Assembly (NCBI GenBank): GCA_035697485.1
Contig: DASSCU010000011.1
Location: 81,384-145,383 of the forward strand
Origin: Actinomycetota bacterium
GTDB lineage: Bacteria; Actinomycetota; UBA4738; HRBIN12
Length of the DNA: 64,000 nt
Direction: 5' to 3'
The notes beneath the pieces were generated by a model that had not been told where the DNA came from, did no database searches, and saw nothing but the letters and a program-made list of their open reading frames with translations. This document shows, in pieces, positions 17,682-26,380 of the stretch (position 1 is the stretch's first letter; every line of letters starts with the position of its first letter). Made by a program: the position numbers and the translations under genes.

Positions 17682-18326
17682 ATGAAGGAGACAACCAACT
17701 ACCTGGTTCCCGTCGTTGTCGAGCAGACGAGCCGTGGCGAGCGCTCCTTCGATATCTACTCTCGCTTGCTGAGCGAGCGCATCGTTTTCTTGGGCACGCC
17801 CCTCGACGACGCGGTCGGCAACCTGATCATGGCCCAGCTCCTGCACCTCGAGAGCGAGAACCCGGACAAGGACATCAACCTCTACATCAACTCGCCGGGC
17901 GGCAGCATGACGACGCTGTTTGCGATCTACGACACCATGCAGTACATCAAGCCCGACGTGTCGACCATCGTGATGGGGCAGGCGGCCTCGGCTGCGGCCG
18001 TCTTGGCGCTGGCCGGTGCGAAGGGCAAGCGCTACACGCTTCCCCACGCGCGGATCCTCCTGCACCAGCCCTACGGCGGCGCGGAGGGCCAGGCCGTCGA
18101 CATCGAGATCCAGGCGAAGGAGATCGTTCGCAACCGGGAGCTGATGAACGAGATCATCGCCACGCACACCGGCCAGCCGCTCGAGCGCGTGTCCAAGGAC
18201 TCCGACCGCGACTTCATCCTCACCGCCGAGCAGGCCGTGGACTACGGAGTGGTGGACGAGATCATCACCAGCCGTGGAATCACACCCGAACTTGCGGCAG
18301 TGGCCGCGGCCGACTTCAAGGACTAG
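17682..18326 (+). CDS. clpP: ClpP-type serine protease subunit
   Basis: 214 residues with GTAGGAG upstream of ATG 17682. It is a full-length Clp[21 protein letters not shown] (oxyanion loop), [15 protein letters not shown] with nucleophile Ser103, [12 protein letters not shown] with catalytic His128, and [20 protein letters not shown] holding the Asp. ClpP forms a tetradecameric barrel that degrades substrates unfolded by ClpX, ClpA or ClpC. No Clp ATPase or trigger factor gene is adjacent, unlike the usual clpP-clpX arrangement, and the gene sits inside the tRNA-Ile island. It is therefore likely an additional, mobile or relocated paralogue. Confidence 0.92.
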   Translation: MKETTNYLVPVVVEQTSRGERSFDIYSRLLSERIVFLGTPLDDAVGNLIMAQLLHLESENPDKDINLYINSPGGSMTTLFAIYDTMQYIKPDVSTIVMGQAASAAAVLALAGAKGKRYTLPHARILLHQPYGGAEGQAVDIEIQAKEIVRNRELMNEIIATHTGQPLERVSKDSDRDFILTAEQAVDYGVVDEIITSRGITPELAAVAAADFKD

Positions 18327-18502
18327 TTCTCGTGACCCCCTGCTCTGGCGTGAGGTGTCGGGCTGGCTCGAGCGCGACTGGCCGTTCGAGCGGGTCGCGT
18401 GCACTCCGCGAGGCTGACGCGTAAGCGCACACTGGATAGTGATTCAGCGTAGCGACCCGCGATTCTGAGATGCCCCCCTCTCGCAGGTACCGTCATGAGC
18501 GG

Positions 18503-18643
18503 ATGGGCCTACGAGAGATTGAGATGGCTGGGCAGCTGCACCTGACGATTCGTCAGTACCGCTCCCTCGAAGCCGGCGAGCTGCACATCACGTTCAACCT
18601 GTATGAGCGGATCGTCGAGCTCTGCGGGTGGCCACGCGGCTAG
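18503..18643 (+). CDS. 46-residue island protein, YERIVELCGW family
   Basis: ATG 18503 follows TACCGT (18488-18493) by 9 nt. The product, MGLREIEMAGQLHLTIRQYR... ending ELHITFNLYERIVELCGWP-RG, has a diverged paralogue at 30072-30173 (minus) and a shorter trace at 19425-19480 (RFDLYEQIAHLCEGAP). Conservation of the C-terminal segment between copies suggests it was once translated. Function unknown. Confidence 0.45.
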   Translation: MGLREIEMAGQLHLTIRQYRSLEAGELHITFNLYERIVELCGWPRG

Positions 18644-18832
18644 CCACCCCGCTTGACCCATTCCTCCGGCACGGCGAAGGATGGGACCGCAAAGCCATCG
18701 GTCATCCCCCAGGAGGTGGCGAGTGGACCGTTCGCTCATCCTGTCAGTGGCGAGAGTCGGCCCCTCACGGGACCCGCCAGCCCCGACGCTCCGACTTGAT
18801 CGTGAAGGCACGCAACAAGACGGAGGCTGCTG

Positions 18833-19360
18833 ATGCATCGGAAAGTTCTCGCAATCCTCTCGACGGCGATCGTCTTTATCGCCTCGATGGCGATGGGCTC
18901 GTTCGCTGGCGGAGCGCCAACACCAAGGGACCACGCGCCCAACCTCGTCCGCCTCCTCGGACGGGAGACGTTCGAAGCCAATGCCCTGGTCACCTCCACA
19001 TTCCGGTTCTCGCCCGAGCGCGAGTTCCTGCACACCGGCGAACGCGTCCGGTGGATCGATCAGGACCAGGTGCCGGACCCCCACACGATGACCGTCGTGC
19101 GGAAGTCGCAGTTGCCGACCTCCTTCGCAGAAGCGTTCGCGTGCGAGCCGTGCAACGACGCCCTGGACGCGCATTTCGGCACGACGCCGCCAACCACGAG
19201 GGTCGATGTCGGAGCGGCAGGGTTCGGCCAACCCGGCGACTCACTGTTGATCCTCGACGGGGCAAGCATCGGAGCAACGGTCAGCGCTCCTGCTGGCACG
19301 AGCGTGTTCTACCTGTGCGCTCTCCATCCCTGGATGCAGGGGTCGCTCAGGGTCGGCTAG
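18833..19360 (+). CDS. Secreted cupredoxin-like (blue copper) protein
   Basis: 175 residues. A signal peptide is clear (MHRKVLAILSTAIVFIASMA, cleavage near SFAGG). The mature protein has the plastocyanin/amicyanin ligand pattern: an early His in VPDPHTMTVV and the C-terminal cluster CALHPWMQGSLRV (Cys, His and Met spaced as in type 1 copper sites). Two extra Cys (CEPCND) could form a disulfide or another metal site. It probably transfers electrons or carries copper outside the membrane. No oxidase or reductase is adjacent. Confidence 0.75.
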   Translation: MHRKVLAILSTAIVFIASMAMGSFAGGAPTPRDHAPNLVRLLGRETFEANALVTSTFRFSPEREFLHTGERVRWIDQDQVPDPHTMTVVRKSQLPTSFAEAFACEPCNDALDAHFGTTPPTTRVDVGAAGFGQPGDSLLILDGASIGATVSAPAGTSVFYLCALHPWMQGSLRVG

Positions 19361-19664
19361 AACACCGGGCGGAACTGATTCGGCAGGCGTGCCCGAGGGC
19401 GGAACAGGATGAGGGGCACGCCTGCCGTTCCTCCCCAGAAGGTTCGACCTATACGAGCAGATCGCGCACCTATGCGAGGGCGCGCCGCTAGTAGGCGGGT
19501 CGCGTGTCAGACTTGGGCGGTGAGTCGTCTGGTCACCGTCCGTCCGGCTCGTCGCTGGGGCTGGTGGATCGAAGGGCGAAAGAGTTCCGGCGGTTTGTTC
19601 ATGAAGACGTGGTGGCCGACTGAGGGGATGGCAAGGGCCATAGGCCGATGGATCGGAGACGACG
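19361..19664. other. Intergenic, with a trace of the YERI family
   Basis: Contains a short degenerate match (RFDLYEQIAHLCEG, about 19420-19480) to the 46-residue family at 18503, without an intact start. Nothing else is supportable. Confidence 0.3.
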
Positions 19665-19877
19665 ATGCCTCCCCTTGAAGGCATCCCGCCGACTCTCCGC
19701 GACGACCTCTTGACGTACCTGTTCTGCACGTCGCCCGACCGAGCCCGCATCATCGCCGAGCGACTGACGAGGGACCCGGGCATGGGCGAGCTGGTGGCAG
19801 ACCTCGAAGCCGATGACGACGTGCGAGCCAGGTTTGAGATCGAGTTGCTCAACAGGGCTAACCTCGGAAAGCGCTGA
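19665..19877 (+). CDS. 70-residue helical island protein
   Basis: ATG 19665 with GGAG six bases upstream. The product MPPLEGIPPTLRDDLLTYLF continues CTSPDRARIIAERLTRDPGM and ends in an acidic helix (ELVADLEADDDVRARFEIEL). A frameshifted paralogue lies at 29344-29593 on the other strand. No known domain. The conserved pairing with the YERI-type small ORF in both places suggests a linked two-gene unit. Confidence 0.55.
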   Translation: MPPLEGIPPTLRDDLLTYLFCTSPDRARIIAERLTRDPGMGELVADLEADDDVRARFEIELLNRANLGKR

Positions 19878-19952
19878 GCCTGGTCAACGCCCCAGATGGG
19901 GCATAGGGTCTGAACAGCTCCATTCCCCGAGTGCCCGCAGTGAGGGGTAGTC

Positions 19953-20885
19953 ATGAAACGGTCACTTGGAGCGGTTGTCGTCGCGACCGTTGTCGGACTG
20001 GTCACGGTCAACGCGTCGATGGCGCTCGCCACAACGTCAGGGAACAACGGGCGGATCGTGTTCTCTGCAGATGATGGGTCGGGCTTCGAGCTGTTCAGCA
20101 TCAGGGCTGACGGCACCGGACTCATCCAGCTCACGGATGTCGATGGGGATGCGGTGACTCCGGACTGGTCGCCCGACGGCCGCCGAATCGTGTTCGCGTT
20201 GGAAGACGAGACCACCTCACGCCTCTTCGTCATCAACCGGAAAGGCAGCAACATGCACGAGCTGACTTCCGGATTCCAAGGGCAGCCGGCGTTTACCCCC
20301 GATGGGCATCACGTCGTCTTCGAGGACTGCGAATGTCCCCAGCAAGGCATCTTCATCATGCGCGATGACGGCACGGAGCGTCGCCGTCTCACGACCCATG
20401 AGTTCGAGGGCAACCCGGATACGGATCCCAACGTGTCACCCGACGGTGGGACGGTCACGTTCGTTCGACACAAGGAGACAGGAGTGCTGCAGGCGCTGTT
20501 CGCCATCGACAGAGATGGTGGCAACGTCCGGAAGCTCGTCCCCTATCGGTTCGAGATCGCCATCAAGCATGACTGGGCCCCAGACGGCCGGCGCATCGCG
20601 GTGACCGTCAACGCCGACTACCCCGGAGGTCGTTCTCCCAACGTGGCGACGGTGGCCGCAGACGGTTCCGGCATGCAGATGCTGACGACGCTCAACCGAC
20701 CAGACATGGGGGCCTTCGCGGGGTCCTATTCCCCGAACGGGCGCTGGATTGTCTTCCGACAAGAGAATCTGGCGACCGAGCGGTTCCGGCTCTTCAAGTT
20801 GCGCCCGGACGGGAGCCACCGTGTTCTGATTGCGGAGCTGCCGTTCGCCCCGCGTCACATCGACTGGGGCCCCTCTCCCACGTAG
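19953..20885 (+). CDS. Secreted TolB-like beta-propeller protein
   Basis: 310 residues. Signal peptide: MKRSLGAVVVATVVGLVTVN then cleavage near ALATTS. PD40/TolB blades follow at regular spacing: NGRIVFSADDGSGFELFSIR, DWSPDGRRIVFALEDE, FTPDGHHVVFEDCECPQQ, NVSPDGGTVTFVRH, DWAPDGRRIAVTV and SYSPNGRWIVFRQE. The propeller makes up the whole mature protein. A CECP motif inserted in blade three is unusual. Ligand and role unknown. A paralogue with the same architecture is at 33005. Confidence 0.78.
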   Translation: MKRSLGAVVVATVVGLVTVNASMALATTSGNNGRIVFSADDGSGFELFSIRADGTGLIQLTDVDGDAVTPDWSPDGRRIVFALEDETTSRLFVINRKGSNMHELTSGFQGQPAFTPDGHHVVFEDCECPQQGIFIMRDDGTERRRLTTHEFEGNPDTDPNVSPDGGTVTFVRHKETGVLQALFAIDRDGGNVRKLVPYRFEIAIKHDWAPDGRRIAVTVNADYPGGRSPNVATVAADGSGMQMLTTLNRPDMGAFAGSYSPNGRWIVFRQENLATERFRLFKLRPDGSHRVLIAELPFAPRHIDWGPSPT

Positions 20886-21186
20886 AGATCGGCCGCACGA
20901 ACGGGGCGAGACCCCCTCACCATCCTCCGACCTGTTCCCTTCGAAGCCGCAGAGCGAGTTGGCCCTTGGCGCTTCCTAGGATGGCGATCAACGCTCGTTC
21001 GTTCCTTTGATCGTGCAGGCCGGAGAGACGCGGATGCCGTCCACGGTCTCGATCAGATTCAGGGTCACACCGGCGCGAGCGAAGACGGCTGTCCAACAGC
21101 GTGAACGCGGTCGAGCCGGATGACACGCGGTTGGACAACCCCGCGGGTAAGTAGCCTCGGTGAAGTTCGCACTCGGACGTGCAGGA
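20886..21186. other. Intergenic, possible gene trace
   Basis: On the minus strand two short frames (LNLIETVDGIRVSPACTIKG and ALIAILGSAKGQLALRLRRE) look protein-like but are joined only by a frameshift. This is too little to name a gene. Confidence 0.25.
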
Positions 21187-21630
21187 TCAGTCGGAATCGG
21201 CTCGACCGAGCCACCGATCTGGTCTGACCACGAGCGTTACGGTGTCGGCGTACTCCTCGTCAGCGGCGGAGCCGGAATCGCGCCCGTATCTGAGGTCGAG
21301 CGCTTCGAGATCGGCCTGGTCGAGGCCGTCCTCTATCCGGACCGGTCCTTCCACGGTGACGTACCTGCGCTCCCCGTCGACGTCGGCGGTCACGCACAGG
21401 GTGGCGCGGCCGGTCCGCAGAGCGTTGCGAACCTTCACGGAACCCTTCTCGGCGATGAACCGGATCTCGCCATCGATGAACACGAAGTGGATCGGAACCG
21501 AGTGCACGGACCCGTCAGCCGCAACGGTCGAGAAGACCGCGGGGAGCGGGAGATCGAGCAGTGCGACGCGCTCGGCGTCTGCCAAAGGGCGATCCAGTGG
21601 ATCATCGGAGGGCGGCGCGGTCTCCGTCAC
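21187..21630 (-). CDS. Pyridoxamine 5'-phosphate oxidase-like (F420/FMN split-barrel) protein
   Basis: 147 residues from GTG 21630, placed because TACACT lies 7 nt upstream and similarity starts there; the longer frame upstream overlaps an RTX-like remnant. The fold is recognisable from LPAVFSTVAADGSVHSVPIH, FVFIDGEIRFIAEKGSVKVR and RATLCVTADVDGERRYVTVE. These are the strands of a PPOX-class split barrel that binds F420 or FMN and reduces or oxidises small substrates. Which cofactor is used cannot be decided; the Lys/Arg-rich KGSVKVRN segment is compatible with F420-type members. Confidence 0.8.
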   Translation of the reverse strand: MTETAPPSDDPLDRPLADAERVALLDLPLPAVFSTVAADGSVHSVPIHFVFIDGEIRFIAEKGSVKVRNALRTGRATLCVTADVDGERRYVTVEGPVRIEDGLDQADLEALDLRYGRDSGSAADEEYADTVTLVVRPDRWLGRADSD

Positions 21631-21637
21631 ACGACGA

Positions 21638-21643
21638 AGTGTA
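21638..21643 (-). promoter_or_regulatory. Putative -10 box for the PPOX-like gene
   Basis: TACACT on the minus strand, 7 nt before GTG 21630. Confidence 0.45.
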
Positions 21644-21729
21644 TGTCCGCCAACGTTCAACCGATCGAGCGACACACGGCTACCCGCGCTGCGGGTTACA
21701 CGCGACATCCCGACCGGATCAAAGCCCAG

Positions 21730-21951
21730 GGCAAGAACGACTTCGTCCACAGGGGCGGCGGCAGCGAGCGAATCATTGGGGGACCTGACAACGACACGCT
21801 CCTGGGTGGGAGCGGCGACGACGTGATCAGGGCGGGCGCAGGACGGGGGTGACGACAACGATACGGTCTACGGGGCGGCGGTACGACACGTGGTTACCTC
21901 GACACCCTCGACAACCAGCTCGGCTGCGAGGACGTCATCCTGCCTGTCTGA
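21730..21951 (+). pseudogene. RTX-type calcium-binding repeat remnant
   Basis: A frame reads NDFVHRGGGSERIIGGPDND, then TLLGGSGDDVIRAGAGRG and a stop; a shifted frame continues GDDNDTVYGGGG and ends LGCEDVILPV. The GGxGxDxx pattern is that of hemolysin-type Ca-binding nonapeptide repeats. The start is missing (the upstream region belongs to the PPOX gene on the other strand) and one indel breaks the frame, so only the C-terminal end of a former secreted protein survives. Its stop abuts the decayed excisionase gene. Confidence 0.55.
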
Positions 21952-22175
21952 TCACTTGTCAGGCATCCATAGCCGAGGCTTCGCGTCGAGCCACCGCTCC
22001 ACATCCTTGCGTCGCCACAACCGGTGCCGTCCGATTACCTTCGCCGGGGGCAGTCCTCACGCTCGGCAACGATCTGGCTCACGCGCTGCTTGGTCACACC
22101 GAGGTTCGGTGCGATGTCGATGACGCGCATGTAGCCCTGCTCGACCAGGGCGCGGATCTCGGCTGACTCAGGCAT
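21952..22175 (-). pseudogene. Excisionase-like HTH gene, decayed copy 1
   Basis: From ATG 22175: MPESAEIRALVEQGYMRVID, then GVTKQRVSQIVAERED, a helix-turn-helix of the MerR/excisionase (HTH_17) kind. After ERED the family sequence LPPAKVIGRHRLWRRKDVER continues only in another frame, ending WLDAKPRLWMPDK. One base is missing near the run of five C. The winged C-terminal part (LWRRKDVERWLD) is characteristic of small recombination directionality factors. Two other copies (31129, 32125) are also broken. Confidence 0.65.
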
Positions 22176-22324
22176 GCACGGGGAGGTCTATCTCCGTCGT
22201 GAGCGAGTCGTGAACGGAACTGTCCCCTTGACGGGCATCACCTCGGCAGGTCACAGTGCCGAGGACTTGCCCGCCCGATCCGCCGGATGCCTTGTATCGG
22301 ACCGTCCGTGAGAGGGGGAGCATC

Positions 22325-23257
22325 GTGCGACGACTACTCGGGCTGGGGCTCACCCTCGCGCTCATCTCGGTGGCGGGCATCGCTGCCGCCGCGACGCCCG
22401 AGGTCGTATTGAACGATCCGGCGGTCAACGAGCGGTTCCCCTCCGCTTCCGACGGTTACCTCGTCTGGAGCGCGAACAGCGAAGCGAGGCCCAACCGAAC
22501 CCACAGCTACGTGATGGCCGATGGAGGCGACCCGGTCCGGGTCAACCCGGCTGGCACGCAGAGCTTCGAGGCAGCGATCGACGGCACGACGGTCGCGTAC
22601 CAGCAAGTGACCTCCGACGGTGCAGATATCTGGTTCTACGACGTGCTGACCGAGGAGCGGACGCCGGCTCCGAGCGGTGTGAACACCCCGAATTGGGAGT
22701 CTCGACCGACGCTCTCAGGCAACTGGCTGTTGTTCACGCGGTTGATCTTCTCGTCGAAGGCCTCGGTCAGGGTCGTGCTGTTCAACCTGATGACCGACGT
22801 GCGGATCGTGCTCCGGGAGGTACCCAGCCGTCGCCACTACCTCGTGAGCGACCAGGTGAACGGCGACTGGGCCACGTTCGAGTCCTGCCGGTACATGCGG
22901 GGCAGGTTTTCCAACTGCCAGGTGTTCCGCTACCAGATCTCGACCGAGGAGCTCGTGAAGGTCCCGAACCCGGGCGTGCAACAGTACGGGGGAGCGGTCT
23001 CGGCCGACGGCACGGTCTATCTCGTGCGCACGCGGAACCGCGATCACTGGGTGTGTGGGAGCCACACGAAGCTGGTCCGCATGGATGGCGGCAACGGAAC
23101 GGTGATCGCAACCCTTCCAGACGGCAGGGACTCACTGACGCCTTTCGCCCTCGACGAGACCGGCGGTTCGACGACGCTGTACCTCGACCGGTACAGGTGC
23201 AGAAGCAGCGCGAGCGGTATCTACCGCATCCCCGACGCCGACTCAGCGACTCTCTGA
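22325..23257 (+). CDS. Secreted beta-propeller-like protein
   Basis: 310 residues from GTG 22325, preceded by GAGAGGGGGAG. Signal peptide MRRLLGLGLTLALISVAGIA, cleavage near AAATPEV. The mature part has loosely repeating units (DGYLVWSANS, DGTTVAYQQVTSDGADIWFY, SGNWLLFTRL, NGDWATFESC, DGTVYLVRTRNRDHW) that alternate strand-rich segments with intervals of about 45 residues, as in a beta-propeller lacking strict PD40 motifs. Four Cys occur in the second half. Role unknown. Confidence 0.65.
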   Translation: MRRLLGLGLTLALISVAGIAAAATPEVVLNDPAVNERFPSASDGYLVWSANSEARPNRTHSYVMADGGDPVRVNPAGTQSFEAAIDGTTVAYQQVTSDGADIWFYDVLTEERTPAPSGVNTPNWESRPTLSGNWLLFTRLIFSSKASVRVVLFNLMTDVRIVLREVPSRRHYLVSDQVNGDWATFESCRYMRGRFSNCQVFRYQISTEELVKVPNPGVQQYGGAVSADGTVYLVRTRNRDHWVCGSHTKLVRMDGGNGTVIATLPDGRDSLTPFALDETGGSTTLYLDRYRCRSSASGIYRIPDADSATL

Positions 23258-23811
23258 GCTGGCCTGCGGCCCGACCGCAGGGCCCACTCGAATGTGTGCT
23301 GGGTAGCCTGAGCCATGCTCTCGATCCTCGTGCAGCACCTCCCGCGGGACCGTGAGCGGATGGGCTTCGCGACGTGCAGATGGCAGGCCGTCTGGAACCG
23401 ACCCTCGCCGTGCCCGCACTCATGAGTGCAGCGTGGAGGCCTGGTCGTGGAGCTTCCCTGAGCTGCATGAAAATCGGAGGCAACCGCCTCGCGCCCTCGG
23501 GGACCCCAAATGGCAGTTCGGCGAGGAGCACATCCCGCTGGTGATCGACGCGCTCGACGCCGCCCTGGCATCGCAGGGGCCGCTAGGCTCGGCCGCGGAC
23601 TTGCGCCGGTCTCAGGCCAGCTGATCGCTCTACGCGCCAAAGTAGAAGCCGGCGAATGGTCATAGCCGGTCTTGTCGCTCTTTCTTCGCCTATATGTCCC
23701 TGGGTCACAAGTGTTCTCCCCCCTGTCCCTCATCTGACCGATGGTCGATATAGGCCAAAGGTCTACGACGTTGCTTAGGGAAGGGTCCTGCCCGCAGAAA
23801 GGGAGGACGGC
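23258..23811. other. Intergenic
   Basis: 554 bp. A plus-strand frame near 23440-23624 (WSFPELHENRRQPPRALGDP ... IPLVIDALDAALASQG) has some protein character but no start or family. An inverted tatatg/atatag pair near 23692 and 23749 precedes the downstream gene and may be regulatory. Confidence 0.3.
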
Positions 23812-24315
23812 ATGAGGAAAAGGATTCAGGCAACGGCGGTAACGGCGTTCGTCCTGGTCGGGATGATGTCGAGCGCCGCCCTCGCAGTCAGCCCGCACTT
23901 CGTACGTGCGAGCGCCAGGCTGAGCGGGACGAACTTGGTCGTCTCGTTCAAGGAGGCGGGGCTCGGCAACAACCAGTTGATCGACTACGTCGCGTCGGCG
24001 GACGCCACGGCGACGTATGTGTGCGTCAACAACGGTGGCGGGAACCCGTCGGCTCAGAACAAGACGACCGTGACCGAGCCGGTCAGCGAGACTGGGACCT
24101 TCAGCTCTGGGAAGAACGGCACGATCTCCCAGAGCCTGACGATCTCGCCGCCGGGGGAGGGCAGCTTCTCCTGCCCGCCGGGCCAGTCGCTCGAGATCGC
24201 GCAGGTGACGTACACGAACGTGGCGATCACCGACACGACGAACAGCATCACCGAGCCGATCCCGGGGACGTTCGACACGGGGTGCCTGCTCCCCAACGTC
24301 AGGAACGCGTGCTGA
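23812..24315 (+). CDS. Small secreted protein of a widespread unnamed family
   Basis: 167 residues; GGGAGG lies 7 nt before ATG 23812. Signal peptide MRKRIQATAVTAFVLVGMMS, cleavage near ALAVSP. The mature domain has two Cys early and late (TYVCVNNGG; FSCPPGQSLEIAQVTYTNVA) and ends FDTGCLLPNVRNAC. The core pattern LTISPPGEGSFSCPPGQ is one I associate with short secreted actinobacterial proteins of unknown role. A strong terminator follows at 24341, so it is a monocistronic unit. Confidence 0.65.
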   Translation: MRKRIQATAVTAFVLVGMMSSAALAVSPHFVRASARLSGTNLVVSFKEAGLGNNQLIDYVASADATATYVCVNNGGGNPSAQNKTTVTEPVSETGTFSSGKNGTISQSLTISPPGEGSFSCPPGQSLEIAQVTYTNVAITDTTNSITEPIPGTFDTGCLLPNVRNAC

Positions 24316-24340
24316 ACGGGTAAGTCGTAGGGGGGGAACG

Positions 24341-24377
24341 CGAAGGGACCCTGGAGACGGGGTCCCTTCGTCTTTTT
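24341..24377 (+). terminator. Rho-independent terminator
   Basis: An 11-bp perfect stem CGAAGGGACCC / GGGTCCCTTCG with an 8-nt loop, followed by TCTTTTT. It lies 25 nt after the stop of the small secreted protein. Confidence 0.85.
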
Positions 24378-24384
24378 CCAGATA

Positions 24385-24577
24385 CCCCAAGTCCCTGGGC
24401 GACCGCGAGGATGCGCTGCACGATGAAGACCGCGTTCGCTTCGATGCGGACCGTGCTCGTGTTCGTCTTGCCCGCGTTCTCTTCGAAGGTGGCGATGCGC
24501 ACCTGCGAGGTGTAGAGCGTGCCGAGCGCGTTCGGGTCGAGCACGTACGGCGTCGTCAACCCGCTGACCGCGACCCG
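24385..24577 (-). pseudogene. Phage capsid-like C-terminal fragment
   Basis: The minus-strand frame reads VAVSGLTTPYVLDPNALGTL then TSQVRIATFEENAGKTNTST and VRIEANAVFIVQR. This resembles the C-terminal end of HK97-fold major capsid proteins (ATFEENxGKTNTSxVRxE). A stop at 24578-24580 immediately precedes it and the rest of the gene is absent. It is therefore at most the last ~60 codons of a prophage gene. Family assignment is from memory of the motif and is not certain. Confidence 0.45.
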
Positions 24578-24805
24578 CTACAGTCGGTCCAGCGGAATCT
24601 GCTTCCTGCTGACACGTAGTCACCGCTCGATGGCTGCGTCATCAACAGCAGGCCGATCAGGTCCTGCGGGGCTGGCCGCCTCTCAAATCCAAGCCTATCG
24701 TCGGCTGACGGTCCGGTAACGCGCGCTTCCTGTGCCCGCAACGCATCTGGCACCCCATCCCCCTCGGTACCTCCCAGAGGGGGGCATCCCAGAATCGCGG
24801 GTCGC

Positions 24806-25174
24806 CTACGCCGAATCACCGTAGGGCCCGCTCGGCTCCCCGAGCGCATCCAGCTCTTCTGCCCACTGCTCGACGAGCGAGGGGCCGACGCTTACCTCCT
24901 GGGACGAGTGAGGTCCGACGCCGACCCGGTCGAGGATGGCCATGGCCGCACGGATCTTGTCAGCGTCTCGCGCGTCGCTGGTCAGGATCTGGCCAAGCGT
25001 TGCTGCTGCCGGCTCGGCGAGTAGGGCAAGCTCCTGCCTTGTCTGCGTCACGCGATCTCGGAGATTCTGTTCACGCTTGGCTGCTCCCTTCGCGCCCATC
25101 TCTTTCGCGTTGTCGGATGTGATCCGTCCTTTGGGGTCCGCTTCATGCGGTGGGACCTGCGGACTCGTGGACAT
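24806..25174 (-). CDS. 122-residue helical protein, possibly phage-derived
   Basis: ATG 25174 with a strong site (GGAGGTGATC). Sequence: a basic hydrophilic N-terminus (RITSDNAKEMGAKGAAKREQ), then helices LAEPAAATLGQILTSDARDA and DKIRAAMAILDRVGVGPHSS, ending VEQWAEELDALGEPSG. The IRAAxAILDRxGxG segment resembles the helical part of small terminase subunits and related phage packaging proteins. Position beside the capsid-like fragment fits a prophage remnant. The phage link is inference; the gene itself looks intact. Confidence 0.5.
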   Translation of the reverse strand: MSTSPQVPPHEADPKGRITSDNAKEMGAKGAAKREQNLRDRVTQTRQELALLAEPAAATLGQILTSDARDADKIRAAMAILDRVGVGPHSSQEVSVGPSLVEQWAEELDALGEPSGPYGDSA

Positions 25175-25381
25175 GAGCTGATCACCTCCATCGCGAAGGT
25201 TAGGGCCAGGGTCTGACGATGCTGGAGCGGGGCTGGGATGGAGGTGGCGGAGCGTCAGGGGGGAGCTTGAGCCTCGGGGCGACCGACCGTGGCGTCCCAC
25301 GCGGCAATCGGGAGCGGGAGGCGGCGCAGCCCTGCTGTCACCGCGCCCATCCATTCCTCATCGAGGCTCGAAGGCGGGGCC

Positions 25382-26326
25382 TCAGGGCGACAGCGCCTGC
25401 CAGGACCGCGGGAACTCGCGGCGGTTCGGGGTGTGGGTCAAGGGCTGCACGTTGGAGCCATCGACCGCCATCGTGAACATGTCGCTCATCCCGTATCCAT
25501 CATGGGCATAGATGTGGAGGAACGCGATCCGCGTGCCGTCGGGCGAGAAGACGGGGGCGTACTCGGTCCTTCGAGGGGTGTCGGTGAGGGCGGCGAGACC
25601 GGACCCGACGGCATCGACGATCCACAGGTCGGGATGACGTTCTTCGAAGCTGGTGGAGCCGACCACGATGCGGGCACCGTCGGGCGACCAACTCGGAGAG
25701 GAAAAGACGGCCGCCCGGTCGGCGTCGCGGCCAGAGATCACGACCACCCTGTCGGAGCCATCAGGGTCCATCGTGACGATCTTCGCGCCGGACCCGAACG
25801 CCTCGGCGGCGATCCGCTCGGTCGGTCCCCAGTCCGGCTGGCACTCTTGGCGGTTGCCAGAGATCCGGACGAGAGCCGTTCCGTCGACTCCGACGGTGAA
25901 GAGCGAGGTCCCCGAGCCTCGCCTGACTGCGCAGAAGACGATCGCATCGCCATCGGGCGAGATGCCGAGCGAATCGATGAACCGCGTGTCCGGGACGTCA
26001 TCGGACCTGATGACGAGGGACCGTTCTCCCGTCGCAACATCAAGCATCACGACACGGTTCGGCTCCTTCCCGAGGACCATCGCGACTCGTGTGCCGTCGG
26101 ATGACCATTCCACGTCGGGAAGGCCGACGCCTGGACGAGCGAGGACGCGCCCGGGAGCGCCGTTGGGTTCGATCGTCCGCAGCGTGGACGGCACGCGCTT
26201 CCCGCCGTGACGCGCATACGCGATCTCGCCGTTGGTTCCGGGATATGTCGCGCTCGCCGATCTCGCGGTGATGAGCACCGCGATCGCGATCGGCAGTGCC
26301 ACTACTCGTCGCTTCGATCCGGTCAT
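25382..26326 (-). CDS. Secreted TolB-like beta-propeller protein
   Basis: 314 residues. ATG 26326 is chosen because GAAGGGCGG sits upstream at normal distance; ATG 26344 would add six residues. Signal peptide MTGSKRRVVALPIAIAVLIT, cleavage near ASATYPG. Blades: NGEIAYARHGG, EWSSDGTRVAMVLG, GISPDGDAIVFCAV, DWGPTERIAAEAFG, SWSPDGARIVVGST and VFSPDGTRIAFLHI. The opening YPGTNGEIAY closely matches the sister gene at 33005 (FPGGNGKIAYS), marking them as paralogues. Confidence 0.8.
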   Translation of the reverse strand: MTGSKRRVVALPIAIAVLITARSASATYPGTNGEIAYARHGGKRVPSTLRTIEPNGAPGRVLARPGVGLPDVEWSSDGTRVAMVLGKEPNRVVMLDVATGERSLVIRSDDVPDTRFIDSLGISPDGDAIVFCAVRRGSGTSLFTVGVDGTALVRISGNRQECQPDWGPTERIAAEAFGSGAKIVTMDPDGSDRVVVISGRDADRAAVFSSPSWSPDGARIVVGSTSFEERHPDLWIVDAVGSGLAALTDTPRRTEYAPVFSPDGTRIAFLHIYAHDGYGMSDMFTMAVDGSNVQPLTHTPNRREFPRSWQALSP

Positions 26327-26351
26327 GCGCAAGCCGCCCTTCATCGGGGTT

Positions 26352-26380
26352 GCTCGGGCACGATAGCCCGAGCTTCTTTT
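26352..26380 (+). other. Hairpin with T tract over a promoter
   Basis: Stem GCTCGGGC / GCCCGAGC, loop ACGATA, then TTCTTTT on the plus strand. No plus-strand gene precedes it. On the minus strand the loop reads TATCGT, a -10-like box 33 nt before the propeller start at 26326. It may be a promoter with a regulatory hairpin or a fortuitous terminator. Confidence 0.4.

Noticed and set aside
20917..21138. Minus-strand 73-codon frame
   Set aside because: Only short protein-like pieces in two different frames; too weak to call a gene.
23352..23624. Plus-strand 90-codon frame
   Set aside because: The end looks protein-like (IPLVIDALDAALA) but there is no start signal, no family and the first half is Arg/Ser noise.
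26352..26380. Terminator call on the plus strand
   Set aside because: The hairpin is well formed but no plus-strand gene lies upstream, so it is listed only as a hairpin.
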